A stretch of 37,287 nt of DNA from Candidatus Poribacteria bacterium. GTDB taxonomy: Bacteria > Poribacteria > WGA-4E > WGA-3G. The stretch is taken from the NCBI GenBank assembly GCA_022819945.1, contig JAJEGI010000182.1, forward strand, positions 1 to 37,287, in the 5' to 3' direction. Within the stretch, counting starts at the first letter, position 1, and the number at the start of each line of letters is the position of its first letter. Positions 7,651 through 15,353 of the stretch are shown here, one piece after another. The notes below the pieces were generated by a model. That model worked only from the letters and a program-made list of their open reading frames with translations, was not told the DNA's origin and searched no databases. A program made the translations under genes and the position numbers.

Positions 7651-8546
7651 AGATTGCGTACGCTTTTAGACGATGTACATCATACCCTTACAACGGCGGC
7701 GGGCTACCCACCGATAGCGCAGATCGCCAACGCTTTCTGGCACACGCCAAAAAAATTGGCTTCGATGGGATTGAACTCCCTGGAATGAGTCTTCCTGACG
7801 CTGAAGCCAAAACATTCCGATCAGAACTTGAAGATGCAGGTATGCCGTGTGTCGCAATTCGTGGCGGTGGTGGTGCCGCCAGGGACCCACAAGTCGCTGC
7901 AGCGAACAAACAACGGATGATAGATGCCGTCCACTTCGCCGCGAAAATGGGCGCGGGCATTGTTAATTCCACAGTCACGACACCCCCCGACGATCCGGGG
8001 GCAAAAGGCATGTATCGGGGCGAATCCGTCTCACAGGGATCCAGCCGTCAAGCAAACGATGAAGATTACGTACGAACCGCAAGTGCCGTGACTGAAGTCG
8101 CCGCTATCGCCGCGGATCTCGGCGTCGAGATCTCCATCGAAATTCATCAAAATTCAATAGCAGACAACAGTTCCGCAACACTACGCCTGTTGGAACTGAT
8201 TGATGCCCCCAATGTCGGCATAAATCCAGACTTGGGGAACGTCTACTGGACTTACGATATTCCAGAAGAGACCTGTGAAGCCGCCATCGCCGCAGTGGCA
8301 CCGCACGTCAACTATTGGCATTGCAAAAGTCTCTATCGTGTGCATATCCCAGATTTGGAGACAGCCATCTACGTGCAAGTCCCGCTGCCTGACGGTGAAA
8401 TCGACTACCGATTCGCAATCGCTGCAGTGCTTGATGCCGGCTACGACGGCTATCTGGCGATTGAGGGCATCCGCGACGGCGACCAGTTCCATCAAGACGG
8501 TCGAAGCGTGGCATACGTAAAATCCGTCTTGTCGGACTTGCAATAA
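7647..8546 (+). CDS. Sugar phosphate isomerase/epimerase-like TIM-barrel protein, 299 aa
   Basis: This is a xylose-isomerase-like (AP endonuclease 2 family) TIM barrel. Strand-end motifs include IGFDGIELPG near the N-terminus, the metal-ligand type glutamate in VEISIEIHQNS, NPDLGNVYWTY, VNYWHCKSLYR and the C-terminal GYDGYLAIEGIRDGDQ. These motifs would coordinate a divalent metal for ketose-aldose isomerisation or epimerisation. The exact substrate cannot be read from sequence. The ATG overlaps the stop of the HD gene (ATGA) and has AAGGAAGG just upstream, so it is likely co-translated. Such proteins are often misnamed endonucleases. No signal peptide is seen. Confidence 0.82.
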   Translation: MKIAYAFRRCTSYPYNGGGLPTDSADRQRFLAHAKKIGFDGIELPGMSLPDAEAKTFRSELEDAGMPCVAIRGGGGAARDPQVAAANKQRMIDAVHFAAKMGAGIVNSTVTTPPDDPGAKGMYRGESVSQGSSRQANDEDYVRTASAVTEVAAIAADLGVEISIEIHQNSIADNSSATLRLLELIDAPNVGINPDLGNVYWTYDIPEETCEAAIAAVAPHVNYWHCKSLYRVHIPDLETAIYVQVPLPDGEIDYRFAIAAVLDAGYDGYLAIEGIRDGDQFHQDGRSVAYVKSVLSDLQ

Positions 8547-8618
8547 CAATTAACAAGTATTACACCATTTCTCCTTGAATACCTTTCAATGTGCATGTAG
8601 CATAAACTTTTAGTTTGT

Positions 8619-8776
8619 GCCAGAGCGTTATCAGTAAGATAGCTATCGGTTTTCAGCAGGAATGGCGGCTATTGGCTGTCAGCATGCTTCGCAGTGAGAA
8701 CAAGAGAACCTCTTTGCTGACGGCTGATGGCTAATGACTACTTCACTGACAACTGACAACCGAAAACTGACAACTC
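8619..8776. repeat. Heptad-type dispersed repeat (copy b)
   Basis: The 8547-8780 gap contains GTTATCAGTAAG, GGCTATTGGCTGTCAGC, then GCTGACGGCTGATGGCTAA and ACTGACAACTGACA, with a 7-base period. The 16-mer TGCTTCGCAGTGAGAA at 8685-8700 recurs at 10553-10568. The array ends 4 bases before the selD start codon. Confidence 0.55.
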
Positions 8777-8780
8777 TATT

Positions 8781-9824
8781 ATGACACATAAAAAAGTCCG
8801 TTTAACCGCAACCGTGAAATGTGCAGGGTGAGCCTCAAAACTCGCTCCGGGGGAGCTTGCCCACATTTTAGAAAACATCCCGAAATCCACCGACCCGAAC
8901 CTCCTCGTCGGCACGGAGACCTCCGATGACGCAGGGATCTATCGCATCTCTGACGATATCGCACTCGTCAACACCGTCGATTACTTTACACCCATCGTAG
9001 ACGACCCCTATACATTCGGCGCGATCGCCGCGACAAACTCACTGAGCGATGTCTATAGTATGGGCGGTGTACCGAAAACGGCGTTGAATATCACCTGCTG
9101 GCCCAAGGCGGACCTGCATCTATCCATCCTCGGCGATATCGTCAGAGGCGGCACTGAAAAAGCCATTGAAGCAGGGGCTGCGCTCGTCGGCGGACACACC
9201 GTAGATGCACCGGAACTCATGTATGGACTCGCCGTAACGGGGACCGTACATCCTGAGAAATTCGTCAAAAACTACGGTGCGCGGCGCGGGGATGTCCTCA
9301 TTTTAACCAAAAACCTCGGCATCGGTATCCTCACCACAGGACTGAAGTTCGATAAAATCAGCGACGCTGTACTACCCCAACTCGTTGAATCAATGACCCG
9401 ACTTAATGCCTCCGCATCAACGGTGATGCTAAAGTATGGCGCGAGTGCCTGTACGGATGTCACGGGCTACGGGTTATTAGGACACGCATCGGAGATGGCA
9501 GCAGGGAACGATGTCCGTCTGAAAATTGATAGCAGTGCCGTGCCGTACTTTAAAGACGCACCCGCACTCGTTGCACAGGATACTTACACGCAAGCCTATC
9601 TCGCGAATATGACGTTCCTTTCGGATAAAGTCACCTTCCACACCGATAGCGAGGCGATGCATCACATCTTGATGGAGGCAGAAACGTCTGGCGGTTTGTT
9701 GTTCTCACTGCCTGCAGAAAACGCTGATGCAGCGGTAGCAGAACTCCGGGCCACAGATTGCCCGGAAGCCGCTATCATCGGAGAGGTAGTCGCAGGAGAT
9801 ACCGCACATATTGAGGTGTTTTAA
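8781..9824 (+). CDS. selD: Selenide, water dikinase SelD, itself a selenoprotein (UGA-encoded Sec at residue 17)
   Basis: SelD makes selenophosphate from selenide and ATP, the selenium donor for selenocysteine and selenouridine synthesis. From ATG 8781 the frame reads KCAG-UGA-ASKLAPGEL, then the ATP-binding and metal residues TSDDAGIYRI, VDYFTPIVDDPYTFG, NSLSDVYSMGG, GGHTVDAPE and DVTGYGLLGHASEM. The TGA at 8829-8831 falls exactly where SelD proteins carry their catalytic Cys/Sec, and the full frame is 347 residues, the normal length. An ordinary gene caller would start at the internal ATG 9060 and lose about 93 residues. Sec incorporation requires selA, selB and tRNA-Sec elsewhere in the genome. 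No clear Shine-Dalgarno sequence is seen; a dispersed repeat ends just before the start. Confidence 0.92.
8829..8860 (+). promoter_or_regulatory. Candidate bacterial SECIS hairpin for the selD UGA
   Basis: Immediately after the UGA (8829-8831), GCTCC (8844-8848) and GGAGC (8852-8856) pair around a GGG loop. Its apex is about 18-20 bases from the UGA, the distance range expected for bacterial SECIS elements read by SelB. The lower stem is weak by eye. Confidence 0.5.
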
Positions 9825-9828
9825 TAGT

Positions 9829-9962
9829 TGTCAGTTGAGCGAGTACGCAGTTAACAGTACGGCGAGTACGCCTTTCGGTTATAAGTTGTTGGTTAAGAGT
9901 GGCACCTAACGCAATCAAAAACCTCTTAACTTATAACTTATAACTTATAACTTATAACCAAC
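9829..9962. repeat. Heptad-type dispersed repeat (copy c)
   Basis: GTTGTCAGTTGAG opens the array, GGTTATAAGTTGTTGGTTAAGAG follows in the middle, and four AACTTAT units plus AAC close it. CTCTTAAC pairs with GTTAAGAG. The array ends next to the pyrE start codon. Confidence 0.7.
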
Positions 9963-9964
9963 AA

Positions 9965-10486
9965 ATGACAAAAACAGAACTCGCAAAACAGATTCGTGAG
10001 GCTTCGTATCTCACAGGTGAATTCAGACTCCGTTCAGGAAATATCAGCAATTTCTATTGGGATAAATACCGATTTGAGAGCAATCCCGCCCTGCTTACCG
10101 CCATTGCGGCAGAGATGGCAAAATTGCTGCCATTGAATTGTGATGGGTTAGCAGGTTTGGAATTAGGGGGCATCCCGCTTGCAACAGCACTCTCACTGCA
10201 GACAGGGATCCCCTGCTTTTATGTGCGTAAGGAAGCGAAGACTTACGGCACCTGCAACTTGATAGAAGGCGGCGTTGAAGAAGGAAGTACGCTCGTTGTT
10301 ATAGAAGATGTGATTACCACTGCTGGACAGGTCTGTACATCAATTGAACAGATCCGAGCAGAGGGATACACAGTTGAACATGTTGTAGCAGTCATTGATC
10401 GGCAAGCAGGTGGTGCAGCAAAAATTAATGAACTCGGATGCACATTCGCATCCGTTTTCACGCTCACAGCGTTAGAAGAATTTTAA
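9965..10486 (+). CDS. pyrE: Orotate phosphoribosyltransferase, 173 aa
   Basis: PyrE joins orotate to PRPP to give orotidine 5'-monophosphate in pyrimidine synthesis. The 13-residue PRPP-binding motif is seen as VVIEDVITTAGQ at residues 111-122. Other family features are FRLRSGNISNFYWDKY near residues 20-35, GLELGGIPLATALS near 65-77 and FYVRKEAKTYGT near 85-96. At 173 residues it is slightly short (typically 180-215) but all motifs are present. No Shine-Dalgarno sequence is visible; the heptad repeat array runs to within a few bases of the ATG. The gene lies between selD and a YmdB-type gene without other pyrimidine genes. Confidence 0.92.
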   Translation: MTKTELAKQIREASYLTGEFRLRSGNISNFYWDKYRFESNPALLTAIAAEMAKLLPLNCDGLAGLELGGIPLATALSLQTGIPCFYVRKEAKTYGTCNLIEGGVEEGSTLVVIEDVITTAGQVCTSIEQIRAEGYTVEHVVAVIDRQAGGAAKINELGCTFASVFTLTALEEF

Positions 10487-10687
10487 TTATACCTTGCGGA
10501 GTAACGACGTGCGTTTGGACTTTGAACTACGTTCCTCAAATCCCCCTGCACCTGCTTCGCAGTGAGAATGCAGGCTACAGGTTTGTTTTAAGAGTGCGTA
10601 GCCCGTAATCAAATGGAGGGGCGGATATACGGAAAGGAACGGCAAACTTGAAACTGACCTGACCGAACCGCAAGGAACATTAAAAAT
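10487..10687. repeat. Intergenic region with repeat-like segments
   Basis: This 200-bp gap has no gene. It shares TGCTTCGCAGTGAGAA (10553-10568) with the gap before selD, and includes a GGAGGGG/GGAAAGGAACGG purine-rich part like the GGAAGG family at 13259. CAAGGAAC lies 10 bases before the next ATG and serves as its ribosome-binding site. Confidence 0.45.
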
Positions 10688-11464
10688 ATGAAAATACTGT
10701 TTATCGGAGATATAGTTGGAAACCCGGGCAGAGCAGCAACAACGAAATTTCTGGAAGAACATCGACACAAATACGACTTCATTATCGCTAACGGAGAAAA
10801 CGCCGCCGGGGGCAAAGGGTTAACCTTTGACATCGTTGACCAACTCTTGGCATCAGGGGTCTCCGCAATCACAACCGGCAACCACGTCTGGGATAATAAA
10901 GAGATTTTTAATTTTATAGAGACGACACCGCAACTGATACGGCCCGCGAACTATCCAACCGAAGTAACCGGGCGCGGGGTGACCATTGTCTCCTCCGAGG
11001 ACGAGCAGGCACAACTCGGGGTCATTAACCTCGCCGGACAGATTTTCATGAACCCCTACACCAACCCGTTTCATGCCCTCAATACCATTTTACCTGAAGT
11101 CAAAGCAGTGACCCCGTATATCCTTCTCGACTTTCACGCCGAAGCGACATCCGAAAAAATCGCCATGGGCTGGCACGCCGACGGCAGAGTCGGCGCAGTC
11201 ATCGGGACGCACACACACATCCAGACAGCCGACGCACGCGTCCTCCCCCAAGGGACCGCTTATATTACCGATGTCGGTATGACGGGACCTTACGATTCGG
11301 TGATCGGCACCCGAGTAGACCTTGTACTCGAACGGTTTTTGACAATGATGCCGACACGCTTCGCTGTCGCCAAAGACAACGTCAAACTCTGCGGTGCTGA
11401 AATAGAACTCGACGATAAAACAGGACTCGCAGTGAGCATTGTGCCGCTGCAAGCGCAATATTAA
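10688..11464 (+). CDS. ymdB: YmdB-type metallophosphoesterase (TIGR00282 family), 258 aa
   Basis: The N-terminal ILFIGDIVGNPGR carries the first metal-binding aspartate. IANGENAAGGKGLT and TTGNHVWDNKEI give the N and H ligands, and GTHTHIQTADARVLPQGTAYITDVGMTGPYDSVIG is the strongly conserved C-terminal block of the YmdB/TIGR00282 family. Members hydrolyse 2',3'-cyclic nucleotides or related phosphodiesters and influence RNA turnover and stress responses in Bacillus. The length (258) is typical. In many genomes this gene sits near rny, xseA or tlyA; here it is followed by xseA. AAGGAAC upstream is a plausible ribosome-binding site. Confidence 0.88.
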   Translation: MKILFIGDIVGNPGRAATTKFLEEHRHKYDFIIANGENAAGGKGLTFDIVDQLLASGVSAITTGNHVWDNKEIFNFIETTPQLIRPANYPTEVTGRGVTIVSSEDEQAQLGVINLAGQIFMNPYTNPFHALNTILPEVKAVTPYILLDFHAEATSEKIAMGWHADGRVGAVIGTHTHIQTADARVLPQGTAYITDVGMTGPYDSVIGTRVDLVLERFLTMMPTRFAVAKDNVKLCGAEIELDDKTGLAVSIVPLQAQY

Positions 11465-11580
11465 TGAGTTGTCAAAGGAATGGTTGCCAGTAACCAGTAG
11501 AGACAGTTAAGACGGAACTGGAATAGAACAGTAACTCTCTTTAACTGGTAACTCGTAACTGGTAACTCGTAACTGGTAAC
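11465..11580. repeat. Heptad-type dispersed repeat (copy d)
   Basis: GGTTGCCAGTAACCAGTAGAGACAGTTAAG opens the segment. Five AACTGGT/AACTCGT units with a strict 7-base period (about 11541-11580) close it. The array ends 4 bases before the xseA ATG. Confidence 0.7.
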
Positions 11581-11584
11581 CTTT

Positions 11585-12823
11585 ATGCAATTAGAATTCT
11601 CAATGCCAACAAAAGTTATCCGCAGCGTTAGTGAGATAACACATCTACTGAAAAGACTGATAGAACAACAGCCTGACTTCCAAAATGTTTGGATACAGGG
11701 AGAAGTGTCCAATTTCAGCAAGTCTGGTGCTGGACACGTCTATTTCACGCTCAAAGAAGATAATCATCAGATCTCAGTCGCCATTTTTCGGAGTAATGCC
11801 TCCCTCCTCAAATTTTTACCGAAGGACGGTGAAGAAGTCATTGTACAAGGGCAGCTGAACCTCTATTCTGCAAGAGGACAATATCAGATTGTCGGTCGAA
11901 ACGTGGAACCCGTCGGGATCGGTGCGCTGCAGAGAGCGTTTGAGGAATTGAAGCAACGACTCACAGACGAAGGACTGTTTGATAACATTCACAAAAAACC
12001 GTTGCCAAGATTCCCAAAGAAAATCGGTGTGATTACCTCAGCAACAGGTGCAGCCTTCCAAGACATCTGCGAACAACTTCGCAAGCGGTATCCGTTAGCC
12101 GAAGTATTGCTACACCCAACACTCGTTCAAGGCGACAGCGCAGCACAAGGGATCGCCTACGCACTGCAAACGATGAACCAACGAGACGATATTGATGTAC
12201 TAATCGTCGGTCGTGGTGGCGGTTCGATCGAAGACCTCTGGGCATTCAACGAAGAACTTGTTGCGCGTGCGATTTTCGCTTCCACAACTCCAGTTGTATC
12301 GGCAGTTGGACACGAAACGGATTACACTATCTCGGACATGGTAGCGGATCACCGAGCACCGACACCATCGGCAGCAATTGAACACATCGTCCCGGATCAG
12401 GATGAACTTTTCGCACAACTTAACGGTTTGGATGCATGGCTGCACACAACAATCCAGAATCAATTAAATGCCCATAAAACGCGGATTCAGGAGCTCGGAA
12501 CGCAACTGGCACCGGAACAACGTAAAGGCAAAATCAATCAACTTTACCAAATCGTAGACAACTTAGACACCGCATGCCGTAACGCTGCAAGGCAAAGCCT
12601 CACCACCGGTGAGAACAGGCTTCACACACTCGCACAACGCCTCAACGCCTTGAGTCCATTAGCCACATTGAAACGCGGGTACAGCATCAGCCGAAAAATA
12701 GAGGGTGAAGTACTCACTGACACTGAACAGGTATCCGTCGGCGATAGGATTGAGGTTCAACTGGCACACGGACATCTCGCCTGCCGCGTTGAAGAATTTT
12801 TGGACGAAGATCATCAAAAGTAA
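11585..12823 (+). CDS. xseA: Exodeoxyribonuclease VII large subunit, 412 aa
   Basis: ExoVII degrades single-stranded DNA processively in both directions; XseA is the catalytic subunit. Seen here are an N-terminal OB-fold domain (VSEITHLLKRLIE, IQGEVSNFSKSGAGHVYFTLKD-like, residues 14-105), and the catalytic core with IGVITSATGAAFQDI (148-161), LIVGRGGGSIEDLWAFNEE (206-224) and SAVGHETDYTISDMVADHRAPTPSAA (239-264). A helical tail for XseB binding follows. The length is normal. It could start at ATG 11585 or ATG 11603; neither has a clear Shine-Dalgarno sequence because a heptad repeat directly precedes them. xseB follows 97 bp downstream. Confidence 0.93.
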   Translation: MQLEFSMPTKVIRSVSEITHLLKRLIEQQPDFQNVWIQGEVSNFSKSGAGHVYFTLKEDNHQISVAIFRSNASLLKFLPKDGEEVIVQGQLNLYSARGQYQIVGRNVEPVGIGALQRAFEELKQRLTDEGLFDNIHKKPLPRFPKKIGVITSATGAAFQDICEQLRKRYPLAEVLLHPTLVQGDSAAQGIAYALQTMNQRDDIDVLIVGRGGGSIEDLWAFNEELVARAIFASTTPVVSAVGHETDYTISDMVADHRAPTPSAAIEHIVPDQDELFAQLNGLDAWLHTTIQNQLNAHKTRIQELGTQLAPEQRKGKINQLYQIVDNLDTACRNAARQSLTTGENRLHTLAQRLNALSPLATLKRGYSISRKIEGEVLTDTEQVSVGDRIEVQLAHGHLACRVEEFLDEDHQK

Positions 12824-12837
12824 GAAGCTGCTTTAGT

Positions 12838-12902
12838 AGTTAACAGTTAACAGTTAAGAGGGTTCTTGGAACAGTTCCGTAAACCTCTTATAACTTATAA
12901 CT
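12838..12902. repeat. Heptad-type dispersed repeat (copy e)
   Basis: AGTTAACAGTTAACAGTTAAGAGG and CCTCTTATAACTTATAAC form inverted arms about 20 bases apart, between xseA and xseB. This is the clearest compact hairpin version of the family. Confidence 0.7.
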
Positions 12903-12920
12903 ATTTCCTGGAGATAAAAC

Positions 12921-13109
12921 ATGACCTTTGAAGAAAGACTCACTAAACTAACACAAATCGTTGAAAAATTAGAAGCAGGCAACGAACTGCCCCTTGAGGA
13001 TTCCCTCAAACTCTTTGAAGAAGGCGTTAGCTTAGTCTCATCGTGCAGGGAAATGCTTGAAAAAGCCGAACAGCGGATAGAAAACGTTCTCGAAACAGAT
13101 AACTCTTAA
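12921..13109 (+). CDS. xseB: Exodeoxyribonuclease VII small subunit, 62 aa
   Basis: XseB is the small structural subunit of ExoVII and forms helical hairpins along XseA. The sequence TFEERLTKLTQIVEKLEAGNELPLEDSLKLFEEGVSL...CREMLEKAEQRIE is diagnostic, and the length is typical. CTGGAG lies about 9 bases before the ATG. It follows xseA after a repeat and is probably in the same transcription unit. Confidence 0.93.
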   Translation: MTFEERLTKLTQIVEKLEAGNELPLEDSLKLFEEGVSLVSSCREMLEKAEQRIENVLETDNS

Positions 13110-13163
13110 GCAATATTAAATAATAAGTTTAGATTTTCGGATTTCGGAGAGGTGTCGAACTCC

Positions 13164-13190
13164 CGTAGGGGCGGGGTTTCCCCGCCCGCG
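13164..13190. repeat. GTAGGGGC-type palindrome, intergenic copy
   Basis: GTAGGGGCGGGGTTTCCCCG is the left part of a palindrome (GGCGGGG/CCCCGCC around TTT). It is related to the in-frame copy in tamB at 17568-17594. Confidence 0.6.
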
Positions 13191-13258
13191 ATGGGTAATG
13201 TGCTTATTTAATGCTGAAACTTGCATAAGCAATATTCAGAAACAAATTTTAGGTTTTG

Positions 13259-13348
13259 AGGAAAGATGGAAGAAAGGAACGGACGAATTGGAAGGAAGGG
13301 AAGGATGGTGGGATCTTGGTCTTCCAACCTTCTAATCTTTGAACGCAT
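13259..13348. repeat. GGAAGG-rich repeat, intergenic copy
   Basis: AAAGATGGAAGAAAGGAACG, GGAAGGAAGGGAAGGATGG and then CTTCCAACCTTCTAATCTT give opposing purine- and pyrimidine-rich arms. The same arrangement occurs in frame in the ABC ATPase gene at 35614-35702. The 13110-13406 gap contains no other feature. Confidence 0.6.
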
Positions 13349-13406
13349 CCGAAGATCAAAAACATCAATTTTATATTCAAACTTGCTTAAATAACAGGAT
13401 AAAAAC

Positions 13407-15260
13407 ATGTTCTTAGAAAAAATTAATAGCCCCGCAGACCTGAAAAAACTTGAAATTGACGAACTCAAAGTACTTGCTGAGGAGATGCGCGCCTATCTAC
13501 TCAAAGTTCTTTCTGAACATCCAGGGCATTTCGCACCTAACTTCGGCACCGTCGAATTAGCAATAGCATTACATACCGTATTTGATACACCACGGGATAA
13601 AGTCATCTGGGATATCGGGCATCAGGCGTACCCCCATAAACTGCTTACCGGCAGAAGAGATGCGTTCCCGACCCTCAGACAAAGCGGCGGTATCAGCGGG
13701 TTCCTCAGTAGAGCCGAAAGTGAATATGACGTTTTTGGTGCCGGGCATTCCAGCACCTCTATCGCCGCTGCGTTAGGCATTGCTACCGCGCGAGACCTCG
13801 TTAACGATATCTACAAGGTCGTCGCTGTTATTGGGGATGGCGGCTTGACAGGGGGCATGGCCTTTGAAGCGTTAAACGCCGCTGGCGACTTCAGAAACGA
13901 TATGGTCGTTATTCTCAATGATAACAACATGTCCATCTCAGCGACTGTCGGCGCGTTCTCAAAACATTTCCACAAACTCACAAGCTCACCCCAATATAAC
14001 TTCCTACGCTCCGGCGTCAAAGAGTTGATAAACCTAATGCCGGTAGATGCCAAACAGATCGCCCGTAAAGTTGAGGCTTCACTGAAACCCGGCACCCTAT
14101 TTGAGGAATTCGGGTTCCGGTACTTCGGACCGCTTGATGGAAATGATTTAGAAGCACTGATTCCAGTATTAACCGGTATCCGCAGCCTCACAGGTCCGAT
14201 CCTGCTCCACGTTGTTACCGAAAAAGGGCGCGGTTATACGCCAGCCGAAGAAGACCCAGTAGGGTTCTACAGCGTCAGCGGGCCCTTTAACTTGAAAACC
14301 GGGAAGACAATTAAACCGAAACCCGCGACTCCCTCCTACACCGAAGTATTCAGCCGGACACTCATTGAATTAGCGAAACGCGACGCACGGGTCGTTGGCG
14401 TGACTGCAGCAATGCCCGGCGGGACAGGCCTTGACAAATTTGCCGACGCTTTTCCGAGTCGGTGCTTTGACATCGGATTGGCGGAGCAGTGCGCTGTCAC
14501 CTTCGCAGGCGGACTCGCAGCACAAGGGATGCGCCCCGTCGCCGCTATCTATTCGACCTTCCTGCAACGCAGTTATGACCAAGTGTTACACGACGTCTGC
14601 ATCCAAAACCTTCCTGTCATCTTCGCACTCGATAGGAGCGGACTCGTCGGGGCAGACGGACCGACCCATCACGGTGTTTTCGACTTCGCATATCTGCGTT
14701 CTATCCCGAATATGGTCGTGATGGCACCCAAAGATGAGAACGAGTTACAATCTATGGTGAAAACTGCGCTCGTCCATGAAGACGGACCTATCGCGTTCCG
14801 TTACCCGCGAGGGACAGGCATCGGCGTAAAGATCGCAGCGGAACCCCAAGCACTGCCCATCGGAAAAAGTGAAATCGTTAGAGAGGGTGAAGATGTGCTT
14901 GTGATCGCTATTGGCAACCGGGTTTACCCTGCGCTTGAAGCGGCGCAAACATTAGCTGATAACGGAATTTCTGTGACCGTTGTCAACGCGAGATTTGTAA
15001 AACCGTTAGATACTGAAACAATTCTGCCGCTTGCAGAACGCATCGGCAAGGTCATTACGATTGAAGATGGTGTGGTGATGGGCGGTTTCGGCAGTGCCGT
15101 CTTAGAGGCTCTCGCCGCAGCGGGCATCACAAACGTGCAAGTCACAAATCTCGGTATTCCAGACAAATTTATTGAACACGGGGATGTGCAGCACCTGTAC
15201 GCAGTCTGTCAGTGTGATGCCGACGCTGTTGTCCGCACCGCACAGAAAATGCTGGCGTAG
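13407..15260 (+). CDS. dxs: 1-deoxy-D-xylulose-5-phosphate synthase, 617 aa
   Basis: DXS condenses pyruvate and glyceraldehyde 3-phosphate, the first step of the MEP isoprenoid pathway, using thiamine diphosphate. Motifs in order are VIWDIGHQAYPHKLLTGR (H72), FGAGHSSTSIAAALG (113-118), the ThDP motif IGDGGLTGGMAFEALN...ILNDNNMSIS (GDG 143-145; NDN 171-173), EKGRGYTPAEEDPVGFY, AMPGGTGLDKFADAFPSR, DIGLAEQCAVTFAGGLA with the catalytic Glu, and DRSGLVGADGPTHHGVFD. The length is normal. AGGAT lies upstream of the ATG. Its last codons (ATG CTG GCG TAG) form part of a 31-bp direct repeat. tlyA follows 93 bp downstream, a common gene order. Confidence 0.95.
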   Translation: MFLEKINSPADLKKLEIDELKVLAEEMRAYLLKVLSEHPGHFAPNFGTVELAIALHTVFDTPRDKVIWDIGHQAYPHKLLTGRRDAFPTLRQSGGISGFLSRAESEYDVFGAGHSSTSIAAALGIATARDLVNDIYKVVAVIGDGGLTGGMAFEALNAAGDFRNDMVVILNDNNMSISATVGAFSKHFHKLTSSPQYNFLRSGVKELINLMPVDAKQIARKVEASLKPGTLFEEFGFRYFGPLDGNDLEALIPVLTGIRSLTGPILLHVVTEKGRGYTPAEEDPVGFYSVSGPFNLKTGKTIKPKPATPSYTEVFSRTLIELAKRDARVVGVTAAMPGGTGLDKFADAFPSRCFDIGLAEQCAVTFAGGLAAQGMRPVAAIYSTFLQRSYDQVLHDVCIQNLPVIFALDRSGLVGADGPTHHGVFDFAYLRSIPNMVVMAPKDENELQSMVKTALVHEDGPIAFRYPRGTGIGVKIAAEPQALPIGKSEIVREGEDVLVIAIGNRVYPALEAAQTLADNGISVTVVNARFVKPLDTETILPLAERIGKVITIEDGVVMGGFGSAVLEALAAAGITNVQVTNLGIPDKFIEHGDVQHLYAVCQCDADAVVRTAQKMLA

Positions 15261-15339
15261 TGGCGAGGTTTCCTCGTCCGTTATTTTGAACAACCGTGCG
15301 GATAAAGAATGCTGGCGTAGTGGCGAGGTTTCCTCGTCC
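15249..15339 (+). repeat. 31-bp direct repeat pair at the end of dxs
   Basis: An identical 31-bp sequence occurs at 15249-15279 and 15309-15339, exactly 60 bp apart. It starts with the last codons and stop of dxs and contains the GGCGAGG..CCTCGTC palindrome. A related palindrome lies in frame inside tlyA at 15777-15793. Confidence 0.85.
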
Positions 15340-15353
15340 CTACGGAGAAAAAA

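Noticed and set aside
9060..9824. A short SelD starting at ATG 9060
   Set aside because: This would remove the first ATP/metal-binding motifs; the upstream frame from 8781 encodes them with one in-frame UGA at the expected Sec position.
9899..9962. Tandem AACTTAT units as a possible CRISPR array
   Set aside because: The units are 7 bp and contiguous, with no spacers and no cas genes nearby.
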